Shown in pieces: positions 8,822 through 16,405 of a stretch of 64,000 bases of DNA. The stretch comes from Bacillus sp. THAF10. GTDB lineage: Bacteria > Bacillota > Bacilli > Bacillales > Bacillaceae_I. The stretch is from assembly GCF_009363695.1 (NCBI RefSeq), contig NZ_CP045403.1, positions 1,530,001 through 1,594,000 of the forward strand, in the 5' to 3' direction. The notes under the pieces were generated by a model, which was given only the letters and a program-made list of their open reading frames with translations, was not told where the DNA came from and ran no database searches. Positions within the stretch are counted from its first letter, which is position 1. Every line of letters starts with the position of its first letter. Made by a program: the position numbers and the translations under genes.

Positions 8822-9310
8822 TTGAAAAAATTTCGTAAACCATTTCGCATTCTCCTTGCATTCGTCTTAAGCATTTGCCTGTTTTTGTTTTACATCCATT
8901 CCACGAAAGGGAAGATAGTAGCTTCTGCCTCGATGGAACAACATCAAAATGGTGTAGCAATTAATCTTCAAAATCCATATGTTATGCCGATTAAAGTGTT
9001 CAAAACAACGATTTTGGATAAAGATGAAAAAGAGGTTCCAGCTACAGCTTATAGCATAAAAATGAACGGTTTTTCAAGTGGTGGAAATGACCAAGAAGTG
9101 GAACAAGCTTTTATGGAAACCCAGACAGATGAATTTGAAAAAATGAATGAATTCACCATACCTAGTGATTCTGCAAAAAAAGAAGAGCTTTACAGTATTT
9201 ATGTAACCGACGATTCAAAAGAACGAAAATCTGTGCAAAATGCAGAGAAGGTAACCGTCTCATTTAAAGTGTTTTCAGTCATACCTTTTACAGCAACTAT
9301 CCGTTTATAA
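8822..9310 (+). CDS. Hypothetical membrane-anchored exported protein
   Basis: I do not recognise this 162-residue protein. It has a basic N terminus (LKKFRKPFR), one hydrophobic segment (about 10-26) that is a signal anchor, and a soluble extracytoplasmic domain of about 130 residues. That domain holds short beta-like stretches (GVAINLQNPYVMPIKVFKTTIL, VTVSFKVFSVIPFTATIRL). Translation starts at TTG 8822, with AAAAGGAG about 10 nt before it. It lies 80 bp after the lamin-tail metallo-hydrolase and ends in a strong terminator, so the two may share a transcript. No function can be assigned. Confidence 0.7.
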   Translation: MKKFRKPFRILLAFVLSICLFLFYIHSTKGKIVASASMEQHQNGVAINLQNPYVMPIKVFKTTILDKDEKEVPATAYSIKMNGFSSGGNDQEVEQAFMETQTDEFEKMNEFTIPSDSAKKEELYSIYVTDDSKERKSVQNAEKVTVSFKVFSVIPFTATIRL

Positions 9311-9349
9311 AAAGCAAAAAGCACCTTGGGTAAGGTGCTTTTTGCTTTA
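9310..9349 (+). terminator. Rho-independent terminator
   Basis: AAAGCAAAAAGCACCTT pairs with AAGGTGCTTTTTGCTTT across a 4-nt loop, immediately after the hypothetical gene's stop. The A/T tracts on both sides would allow bidirectional action. Confidence 0.88.
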
Positions 9350-9471
9350 TACGATTTCTTTATTGAAAAGAGTAAAAAACACCACCCAGGGGAAGAATAA
9401 CAGTGCTTCTGACCATTGATTTATTCAGAGGTAGTCTGTGTTTAAGCTGTCATAGAGAGGGAATGTACATA

Positions 9472-9993
9472 ATGGAAAAGGTCTACAGCATCATTTTACA
9501 CAGTATCTTTATCATGAATAGTACTGTTTCAGATCCCAGGTGGTGGTTTTTACTTTTGTCTCTCTTCCTACCATGGATCCTCTGGTGGAAAATCGTTGAT
9601 AACACTCGATTTTTTGAAATCCTATCCTACGGTTTATTTTGGGCGTTGTTGGCAAGCTTGTTTGACTTAGCGGGGATAACCTACCATCTTTGGAATTACC
9701 CTTACGACTTATACAAGGATATTCCCACGCTCTTATCCGCGGATGTGGCAGTTATTCCAGTTTTGTATATGCTTTTATATCAGTATGCAAAAACATGGAA
9801 AACCTTCATAGTTGGAGCTTTACTAGTAGCCGTCATTTTCTCGTATATTTTTGAACCAATATTCCAATTGCTCCACATGCTTGAATTGATAAAGTGGTCT
9901 CATTGGAAATCAGCAATTTCTTTTTTTCTACTAGGACTAAGCACAAAAGTAATCTTTTTTTTCTTAAAGAAACATTTTCAATCAAGTTATTAG
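9472..9993 (+). CDS. CBO0543 family integral membrane protein
   Basis: A 173-residue protein with about five hydrophobic helices. The motifs SDPRWWFLLLSLFLPWILWW near the N terminus and AGITYHLWNYPYDL in the middle are typical of the CBO0543 membrane protein family common in Bacillaceae and Clostridia, whose function is unknown. The frame can be opened earlier (9403), but AGAGAGGGA just before the ATG pair at 9463/9472 favours this shorter form. It stops at TAG 9993, one base before the -35 box of the trehalose promoter, so it is probably a separate transcription unit without its own terminator. Confidence 0.7.
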   Translation: MEKVYSIILHSIFIMNSTVSDPRWWFLLLSLFLPWILWWKIVDNTRFFEILSYGLFWALLASLFDLAGITYHLWNYPYDLYKDIPTLLSADVAVIPVLYMLLYQYAKTWKTFIVGALLVAVIFSYIFEPIFQLLHMLELIKWSHWKSAISFFLLGLSTKVIFFFLKKHFQSSY

Positions 9994-10022
9994 TTGACGA
10001 ACATGTATATACAAGATAAACT
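9994..10022 (+). promoter_or_regulatory. Sigma-A promoter of the trehalose operon
   Basis: TTGACG (9994-9999), a 17-bp spacer and TAAACT (10017-10022). The spacer contains the first TreR operator, so bound repressor would exclude RNA polymerase. Confidence 0.82.
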
Positions 10023-10047
10023 AATTACCTAAACATGTATATACAAG
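10001..10047. promoter_or_regulatory. Two TreR operators
   Basis: The 15-bp sequence ACATGTATATACAAG occurs twice, at 10001-10015 and 10033-10047, 32 bp apart (about three helical turns). Its core TTGTATATACAA (read on the opposite strand with one change) is the known operator of the B. subtilis trehalose repressor TreR, which is encoded at the end of this operon. One copy is in the promoter spacer and one about 5-20 bp downstream of the expected start site. Confidence 0.85.
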
Positions 10048-10068
10048 TTAGGAAGCAAAGAATACAAA

Positions 10069-10085
10069 ATGTAAGCGGTTAGCAA
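10069..10085 (+). promoter_or_regulatory. Possible CcpA site (cre)
   Basis: TGTAAGCGGTTAGCA resembles the catabolite-responsive element consensus TGNAARCGNWWWCA but has a one-base spacing difference in the right half. Its position downstream of the promoter would suit a roadblock. Tentative. Confidence 0.4.
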
Positions 10086-10105
10086 ATAAAAATGGAGGGA
10101 TTTGT

Positions 10106-10615
10106 ATGTTGAAAAAATTGTTTGGAAAAAAAGAACAAGCTCCAACACCAACAGAAGAAACCGTCTTAGCTCCGATCAATGGTAAAGTGACAGAGTTGAC
10201 AGAGGTTCCAGATCCTACTTTCTCTCAAAAAATGATGGGAGATGGAATCGCAATTATTCCTGAAGATGGAGAAGTGGTATCACCCGTTAATGGGGAAATA
10301 ATTCAGTTCTTTCATACTAAACATGCCATTGGTATTCGCTCTGAAAGTGGTGCGGAAATATTAATACATGTTGGGCTTGAAACGGTGTCCATGAATGGTG
10401 AAGGCTTTAATGGGCATGTAAAGGAAGGAGACAATGTCAAAGTTGGGGATAAATTGATTAGCTTTGACCTAGATCTAGTTAAGGAAAAGGCGGAAAATAC
10501 CATTACTCCAATTGTCATCACAAATGGTGAAGTAATAGAAAGTCTTGATAAGAATGTTGTAGATCAAGCAACAAAGGGACAAACGGCAATATTTGAGATA
10601 AAAATGAAATCGTAA
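10106..10615 (+). CDS. PTS glucose-type EIIA protein (Crr-like)
   Basis: A 169-residue cytosolic phosphocarrier of the glucose EIIA family. The active-site histidine is H88 in ILIHVGLETV, assisted by H73 in TKHAIGI, and the fold-typical GDGIAIIPEDGEVVSPVNG precedes them. It is first in the trehalose operon. The following EIIBC protein ends after its membrane domain without an EIIA domain, so this free EIIA most likely phosphorylates TreP. B. subtilis TreP borrows EIIA from other permeases; a dedicated one here makes the system self-contained. ATG with GGAGGGA about 9 nt upstream. Confidence 0.9.
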   Translation: MLKKLFGKKEQAPTPTEETVLAPINGKVTELTEVPDPTFSQKMMGDGIAIIPEDGEVVSPVNGEIIQFFHTKHAIGIRSESGAEILIHVGLETVSMNGEGFNGHVKEGDNVKVGDKLISFDLDLVKEKAENTITPIVITNGEVIESLDKNVVDQATKGQTAIFEIKMKS

Positions 10616-10638
10616 ATCGTTATTCAGGAGGAAGAGAA

Positions 10639-12054
10639 ATGGACATTAGAAAACAGGCAGAAGAGATTGTCCAAGCACTTGGGGGAAGTGAGAATATTAG
10701 CGCAGCAACACATTGCGTCACACGTCTTCGCCTCGCCCTTCATGATGAAAGCAAGGTAGATAAAGAAGCACTAGAGGAAATTGATGTTGTGAAAGGTTCC
10801 TTTTCTACCAATGGTCAATTTCAGGTCGTCATCGGTCAAGGAACCGTAAATAAAGTATATAAAGAATTTGTAGAGATAACAGGCGTTGGAGAAGCTTCCA
10901 AGGATGAAGTGAAAAAAGCCGCGGAGTCTAACTTAAATCCGTTGCAGCGCGCGATTAAAACACTGGCAGATATTTTTATTCCGATTCTTCCTGCAATCGT
11001 AACAGCCGGTTTATTAATGGGTGTTAACAATCTTTTAACTGGAAAAGACATCTTTTACAGTGGACAATCTGTTATTGACGTACACACACAATGGGCCGAT
11101 ATAGCAAGCATCATTAACTTGATCGCTAATACAGCCTTTGTATTTTTACCTGGATTAATAGGGTGGTCAGCTGTTAAACGCTTCGGTGGAAGTGAGCTTC
11201 TTGGTATCGTGCTCGGTTTGATGCTCGTTCATCCTGATTTATTAAATGCCTGGGGCTATGCTGAAGCACAGGAGGCTGGCGAAGTAGGAACCTGGAAATT
11301 CTTTGGCCTTGAGATTGAAAAAGTAGGCTACCAAGGTCAAGTGTTACCAGTGTTAGTGGCTTCTTATGTTCTTGCAAAATTTGAGAATTTCCTATCAAAA
11401 CGAGTTAGTGATGCGTTTCATATGTTAGTTGTTCCACCGATTACACTATTGCTTACTGGATTTATCACGTTTGTTGCAATTGGACCAGTAACCTTTGCTA
11501 TCGGTAATTTCTTAACAGATGGATTTGTAAATATTTTTGATGCAGTACCTGCTATAGGTGGATTAATTTATGGTGGATTATATGCACCACTAGTAATAAC
11601 AGGAATGCATCATACGTTCTTAGCGGTAGATTTTCAGCTCATTGCAGCAATTGGTGGAACATTCCTGTGGCCGATGGTTGCCTTGTCTAATATTGCACAA
11701 GGATCTGCTGCTTTTGCCATGATGCTTGCGACTAAAGATGAAAAATTAAAAGGTCTAGCTCTTACATCCTCGATTTCAGCATGGCTTGGAATAACAGAGC
11801 CTGCCATGTTTGGTGTAAATCTTCGTTTCCGCTATCCGTTCTTTGCGGCAATGCTAGGTTCCGCCATAGCTGGTGTAATTATCACGATTGCAGGGGTAAA
11901 AGCTCCAGCGATTGGTGTCGGAGGAATACCTGCTTTCTTTTCTATCATGGCACAATACTGGCCAGTGTTCTTCTTAGGTATGGGAATTGTATTAGTCGTT
12001 CCGTTTGTTTTAACATTCTTAATTGCAAAAGTGAAAATGAAAAAAGAAGCGTAA
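10639..12054 (+). CDS. treP: PTS trehalose-specific EIIBC component TreP
   Basis: A 471-residue permease that imports trehalose and phosphorylates it to trehalose 6-phosphate. The N-terminal EIIB domain (about 1-85) carries the phosphorylated cysteine C26 in ATHCVTRLRLAL. The EIIC domain (about 105-465) has roughly ten membrane helices, with the family signature GGLYAPLVITGMHHTFLAVDFQ and ITEPAMFGVNLRFRYPF. There is no C-terminal EIIA. It lies 23 bp after the EIIA gene, with AGGAGGAAG before the ATG. Trehalose rather than sucrose or beta-glucoside specificity is inferred from the downstream treA and treR genes. Confidence 0.93.
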   Translation: MDIRKQAEEIVQALGGSENISAATHCVTRLRLALHDESKVDKEALEEIDVVKGSFSTNGQFQVVIGQGTVNKVYKEFVEITGVGEASKDEVKKAAESNLNPLQRAIKTLADIFIPILPAIVTAGLLMGVNNLLTGKDIFYSGQSVIDVHTQWADIASIINLIANTAFVFLPGLIGWSAVKRFGGSELLGIVLGLMLVHPDLLNAWGYAEAQEAGEVGTWKFFGLEIEKVGYQGQVLPVLVASYVLAKFENFLSKRVSDAFHMLVVPPITLLLTGFITFVAIGPVTFAIGNFLTDGFVNIFDAVPAIGGLIYGGLYAPLVITGMHHTFLAVDFQLIAAIGGTFLWPMVALSNIAQGSAAFAMMLATKDEKLKGLALTSSISAWLGITEPAMFGVNLRFRYPFFAAMLGSAIAGVIITIAGVKAPAIGVGGIPAFFSIMAQYWPVFFLGMGIVLVVPFVLTFLIAKVKMKKEA

Positions 12055-12095
12055 AAACTGTAAAAAGGGGGATAGTCCCCTTTTTACAGTTTTTA
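12053..12095 (+). terminator. Strong intra-operon hairpin between treP and malL
   Basis: An 18-bp perfect stem (arms 12053-12070 and 12077-12094) with a 6-nt loop, rich in G/C at the top and ending in a T run. It starts inside the treP stop codon region. It could terminate most transcripts after treP, or protect the 3' end of an EIIA-treP message and so set a high permease to hydrolase ratio. Confidence 0.85.
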
Positions 12096-12116
12096 GGTTA
12101 AAAGGAGAGGCTCATA

Positions 12117-13799
12117 ATGAATCGATCTTGGTGGAAAGAGAGTGTCATATACCAGATTTATCCCCGCAGTTTTATGGATTCAGACGGAGATGGAATTGGA
12201 GATATTCAAGGCATCATCATGAAACTAGACTACTTAAAGGAGCTTGGTATTGATACCATTTGGTTGTCTCCTGTTTATGAATCTCCTAACGATGATAACG
12301 GCTATGATATAAGTAACTACCAAAAAATAATGAAAGAATTCGGCACGATGGAGGATTGGGAAAATCTATTAGATGAAGTACATATCCGTGACATGAAGCT
12401 TGTCATGGATTTAGTGGTCAATCATACATCAGATGAACACGAATGGTTTGTACAAGCAAAAGCCTCAAAAAATAACCCTTATAGGGATTACTATATTTGG
12501 AGAGATGGGAAGGAAGATGGAGGAGCACCAAATAATTGGGGTTCTAATTTTGGTGGCTCTGCCTGGGAATTCAATGAGGTAACTGGAGATTATTATCTGC
12601 ATCTTTTCTCCAAAAAGCAACCGGATCTTAATTGGCAGAACAAAGAATTACGAGAAGAAATCTACAGCATGATGAAGTGGTGGTTGGACAAAGGTATTGA
12701 TGGCTTTCGAATGGATGTCATTAATTTTATCTCAAAAGAGGAGTACTTGCCAGACGATGAAGTGAAACCAGGAAATCGGTATGCATCTGGAAGCAAGTAT
12801 TATCGAAATGGCCCTAATATCCATTCCTATTTAAAAGAAATGAATCAAGAGGTATTATCGAAATACAATGTGATGACCGTTGGAGAAATGCCCGGAGTTT
12901 CTCCACAGCAAGCCTTAGAATATACTGCCGAAGAAAATAATGAATTAAATATGGTATTTCAATTTGAGCATGTGGGACTTGATAATGGACCATCAGGGAA
13001 ATGGGAGTTAAAACAATTAGACCTCATGGATCTGAAACAAAGCCTTTCTCGCTGGCAATATGCGCTTGTCGAAAAGGGATGGAATAGTCTCTATTTTAAT
13101 AACCATGACCAACCAAGGTCAGTATCCCGTTTTGGAGATGACAAAGAGTACCGAGTGGAATCAGCCAAAATGCTTGCTACGCTACTTCACATGATGAAGG
13201 GAACGCCATATGTGTATCAAGGAGAAGAACTTGGTATGACAAATGTGAAGTTTGATTCCATCCATCAATATAAAGATATTGAAAGCATCCAGGCATATAA
13301 CGATCTAAAAGAAGCAGGATACTCAGAAGAGAAAGTAATGGAGAGTTTATTTGCAAAAAGCCGAGATAATGCAAGAACTCCCATGCAATGGAACAAAGAA
13401 GTACATGCAGGATTTACAACGGGGACACCTTGGATAGAAGTAAACCCAAATTATCCAAACATAAATGCAGAAGCTGCACTTGAGGATAAAAATTCGATTT
13501 TTCATTATTACAAAACACTTATTCAATTGCGAAAGCAATTAGACTTAATTATTTATGGTGACTATGAATTAATACTAGAAGATCACCCAGAAATATTTGC
13601 TTATACAAGAAAATACGAAGACAAAAAATTACTGGTTATGTGTAATTTCTATGGGAATACACCAACCTTTACACTCCCAAGAGAAATCAATTTTATGACC
13701 AAACAGTTACTACTTGGAAATTATGAGGTGGAAGAACAAAGCAGCATCACTGAGTTCACTCTCCAGCCTTATGAGGCAAGAGTGTATTTGTTAAATTAA
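12117..13799 (+). CDS. malL: Oligo-1,6-glucosidase / alpha-glucosidase (GH13, MalL-like)
   Basis: A 560-residue cytosolic GH13 enzyme. The (beta/alpha)8 catalytic residues are D200 (GFRMDVINF), E257 (TVGEMPG) and D331 (NNHDQPR). Its text follows Bacillus oligo-1,6-glucosidases closely (YQIYPRSFMDSDGDGIGD, LHLFSKKQPDLNW, MTVGEMPGVSPQQA), while the neighbouring gene at 13827 follows phosphotrehalase TreA. It therefore probably hydrolyses isomaltose-type alpha-1,6 or short alpha-glucosides, not trehalose 6-phosphate. Its presence inside a treP-treA-treR operon is unusual. AAAAGGAGAGG lies before the ATG. Confidence 0.85.
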   Translation: MNRSWWKESVIYQIYPRSFMDSDGDGIGDIQGIIMKLDYLKELGIDTIWLSPVYESPNDDNGYDISNYQKIMKEFGTMEDWENLLDEVHIRDMKLVMDLVVNHTSDEHEWFVQAKASKNNPYRDYYIWRDGKEDGGAPNNWGSNFGGSAWEFNEVTGDYYLHLFSKKQPDLNWQNKELREEIYSMMKWWLDKGIDGFRMDVINFISKEEYLPDDEVKPGNRYASGSKYYRNGPNIHSYLKEMNQEVLSKYNVMTVGEMPGVSPQQALEYTAEENNELNMVFQFEHVGLDNGPSGKWELKQLDLMDLKQSLSRWQYALVEKGWNSLYFNNHDQPRSVSRFGDDKEYRVESAKMLATLLHMMKGTPYVYQGEELGMTNVKFDSIHQYKDIESIQAYNDLKEAGYSEEKVMESLFAKSRDNARTPMQWNKEVHAGFTTGTPWIEVNPNYPNINAEAALEDKNSIFHYYKTLIQLRKQLDLIIYGDYELILEDHPEIFAYTRKYEDKKLLVMCNFYGNTPTFTLPREINFMTKQLLLGNYEVEEQSSITEFTLQPYEARVYLLN

Positions 13800-13826
13800 T
13801 GCGTTTGAATGAGGAGCGGTGTGAAC

Positions 13827-15527
13827 ATGAAAAATGTAAAAAATGAACCTTGGTGGAAGAGGTCTGTCGTTTATCAAATTTATCCAAAAAGCTTTCAAGA
13901 TACAACAGGAAATGGTGTAGGAGATATTCAAGGCATCATCCAAAAGCTCGACTATTTGAAAGAACTTGGGGTGGATGTCATTTGGCTTACTCCAATCTAT
14001 AAGTCTCCACAAAAAGACAATGGTTATGACATTAGCGATTATTTTTCCATACATGATGAATATGGAAACATGAATGATTTTGATCAACTTTTACAAGAAG
14101 CTCACGCTAGAGAAATAAAAGTAATTATGGACATTGTCGTCAATCACACTTCCACAGAGCATGAATGGTTCCAAAAATCAAAGGAAGCGAAAGAAGAAAA
14201 CCCATATAGAGATTTTTATATATGGAAGGATAGCAAGGAAGAAGGTACGGAGCCTACCAACTGGGAATCAAAATTCGGTGGGAATGCATGGGAGTATGAT
14301 GAAAAAACAGGGCAATGGTATTTGCATTTGTTTGACGTCACTCAAGCTGATTTAAACTGGGAAAATGAAAAAGTACGTCAGGAAGTATATGACATGATGA
14401 CATTCTGGTTTGAAAAAGGGGTAGATGGATTCCGATTAGATGTAATCAATCTTATTTCTAAAGACCAGGACTTTCCAGATGATGATGGTTCCGTTCCTCC
14501 AGGAGACGGTAGGAAATTTTATACCGACGGCCCGAGAGTTCATGAATTTATGAAGGAAATGAATGAAAAAGTTTTTAGTAAATATGACAGCATGACGGTA
14601 GGAGAGATGTCTTCTACTACGATAGATCATTGTATAAAATATACCCGCCCTGATCGTCATGAACTGAGTATGACCTTTAATTTTCATCACTTGAAAGTGG
14701 ATTACCCAAATGGAGAAAAGTGGTCGGTGGCACCATTTGATTTTCAGCAATTAAAGGATATTCTCTCTACTTGGCAGGTTGAGATGGAAAAAGGAGGAGG
14801 ATGGAATGCACTTTTTTGGTGCAACCATGACCAGCCTCGCGTAGTTTCCCGATATGGTGATGATAAAAATTATCACCGTTTATCTGCAAAAATGCTAGCA
14901 ACAAGCATGCATATGATGAGGGGAACACCATACATTTATCAAGGTGAGGAGTTTGGGATGACCAACCCGGGCTTTGTGAAAATCAGTGATTATCGTGATG
15001 TGGAATCTTTAAATATCTATAACTTAAAGAGAGAAGAAGGCATGACGGAGGAAGAGATTCTAGAAATACTCAAACATAAATCTCGTGATAACTCTAGAAC
15101 CCCTGTTCAATGGGACAGCACAAAAAATGCTGGTTTTACAACGGGAACTCCATGGATTAATGTAGCGAACAACTATAAAGAAGTAAATGCGGAGACAGCT
15201 CTTGAAGACAAAGACTCAGTTTTTTATCATTACAAAAACTTGATTACTCTTCGCAAAGAATATGACATCATCACTCACGGCGATTTTCAAATTTTAGAAG
15301 GAGAACATCCTGAAGTATTTTCCTATATGCGTAATAGCGAAAACGAGAAGCTGCTCGTTGTAAGTAACTATTATGGAAAGGATACAGAATTTACCTTGCC
15401 AACGGATGTGGACGTAGATGGCTATCATTCGAATATTTTACTTAGTAATTATTCCGATTCATCAGAAGAATTTTCAAAGATTCTTTTGCGTCCCTATGAA
15501 TCCATTATTTATCACCTAACGAAATAA
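13827..15527 (+). CDS. treA: Alpha,alpha-phosphotrehalase TreA (trehalose-6-phosphate hydrolase)
   Basis: A 566-residue GH13 enzyme splitting trehalose 6-phosphate into glucose and glucose 6-phosphate in the cytosol. Catalytic residues are D205 (GFRLDVINL), E260 (VGEMSSTT) and D335 (CNHDQPR). Stretches such as LHLFDVTQADLNWENE, SKDQDFP, FYTDGPRVHEF and HHLKVDYPNGEKW are those of B. subtilis TreA and set it apart from the MalL-like enzyme just upstream. The frame opens at 13809, but GAGGAG sits about 10 nt before the ATG at 13827. It follows malL after 27 bp and is followed closely by treR. Confidence 0.92.
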   Translation: MKNVKNEPWWKRSVVYQIYPKSFQDTTGNGVGDIQGIIQKLDYLKELGVDVIWLTPIYKSPQKDNGYDISDYFSIHDEYGNMNDFDQLLQEAHAREIKVIMDIVVNHTSTEHEWFQKSKEAKEENPYRDFYIWKDSKEEGTEPTNWESKFGGNAWEYDEKTGQWYLHLFDVTQADLNWENEKVRQEVYDMMTFWFEKGVDGFRLDVINLISKDQDFPDDDGSVPPGDGRKFYTDGPRVHEFMKEMNEKVFSKYDSMTVGEMSSTTIDHCIKYTRPDRHELSMTFNFHHLKVDYPNGEKWSVAPFDFQQLKDILSTWQVEMEKGGGWNALFWCNHDQPRVVSRYGDDKNYHRLSAKMLATSMHMMRGTPYIYQGEEFGMTNPGFVKISDYRDVESLNIYNLKREEGMTEEEILEILKHKSRDNSRTPVQWDSTKNAGFTTGTPWINVANNYKEVNAETALEDKDSVFYHYKNLITLRKEYDIITHGDFQILEGEHPEVFSYMRNSENEKLLVVSNYYGKDTEFTLPTDVDVDGYHSNILLSNYSDSSEEFSKILLRPYESIIYHLTK

Positions 15528-15553
15528 TGCTACAATTTCTATAGGTGGTAAAA

Positions 15554-16261
15554 ATGAAAAATAATAAATATCAAATCATTTATCAAGAGCTTACAGAAAA
15601 AATGGACAGCAACGTATACAGTGCAGGTGAGAAACTTCCCTCTGAGCATGAACTAATGGAAATGTATGATACATCAAGAGAAACGGTACGCAAGGCGTTA
15701 AATAAGCTTTCACAAAATGGTTTTATCCAAAAAGTTCGCGGCAAAGGGTCTATTGTGTTAGAGCGGGATAAATTTGATTTTCCCATCTCTGGTCTTGTTA
15801 GCTTTAAAGAGCTAGCTGAAAAAATGGGTAAACCATGGGATACAGAAGTGCATGAACTGAGTGAGGTGAAGGCATCCCCAGAGCTTCTGACAAAGCTTGG
15901 GGAGGAAAACCTTTGGAAAGTGGTGCGTTCCCGTAAAGTAGATGGTGAAAGCATTATTTTAGATACGGACTATTTCATAAAAAGTCAGGTGAATCATTTA
16001 AATCATGACCGCTGTAAAAGCTCTATTTATGCTTATTTGGAAGAGGAACTGGGTCTGGTGATTGCTTTTGCTGATAAAGAAGTGACAGTAGAAGAGGCTA
16101 CAGTAAAGGATCAGGAGCTTTTAGATCTTCATGGGTTAGGACATGTTGTGGTCGTAAAGAGCATTGTTCACCTTGACGATGCCAGCCCCTTTCAATTTAC
16201 AGAATCCCGTCATCGCCTCGATAAGTTCCGTTTTGTAGATTTTGCAAGAAGAATGAAATGA
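15554..16261 (+). CDS. treR: Trehalose operon repressor TreR (GntR family)
   Basis: A 235-residue transcription repressor. The N-terminal winged helix (about 1-70) contains KLPSEHELMEMYDTSRETVRKALNKLSQNGFIQKVRGKGS. The C-terminal UTRA ligand domain (about 90-232) contains KVVRSRKVDGESIILDTDYF and ends FQFTESRHRLDKFRFVDFARR. In B. subtilis TreR binds trehalose 6-phosphate as inducer. Its presumed targets are the two operators at 10001-10047, making the operon self-regulated. A GTG at 15545 also opens the frame; AGGTGG with correct spacing supports ATG 15554. Confidence 0.93.
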   Translation: MKNNKYQIIYQELTEKMDSNVYSAGEKLPSEHELMEMYDTSRETVRKALNKLSQNGFIQKVRGKGSIVLERDKFDFPISGLVSFKELAEKMGKPWDTEVHELSEVKASPELLTKLGEENLWKVVRSRKVDGESIILDTDYFIKSQVNHLNHDRCKSSIYAYLEEELGLVIAFADKEVTVEEATVKDQELLDLHGLGHVVVVKSIVHLDDASPFQFTESRHRLDKFRFVDFARRMK

Positions 16262-16269
16262 AGGCTTTT

Positions 16270-16300
16270 AGCACTCCGCAACTTGCGGGGTGTTTTTTTA
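16270..16300 (+). terminator. Rho-independent terminator of the trehalose operon
   Basis: CACTCCGC pairs with GCGGGGTG (one G-T pair), followed by seven T residues, just after treR. Confidence 0.82.
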
Positions 16301-16405
16301 TCTTTAGGAATAAATAATGGAATTGTTTAAAAAATAAGAAAATTATTGTATAATAGTCTGGAGGATAATTCGTAATACGAAATAAATGAAGAAAGGGGAA
16401 AAACG

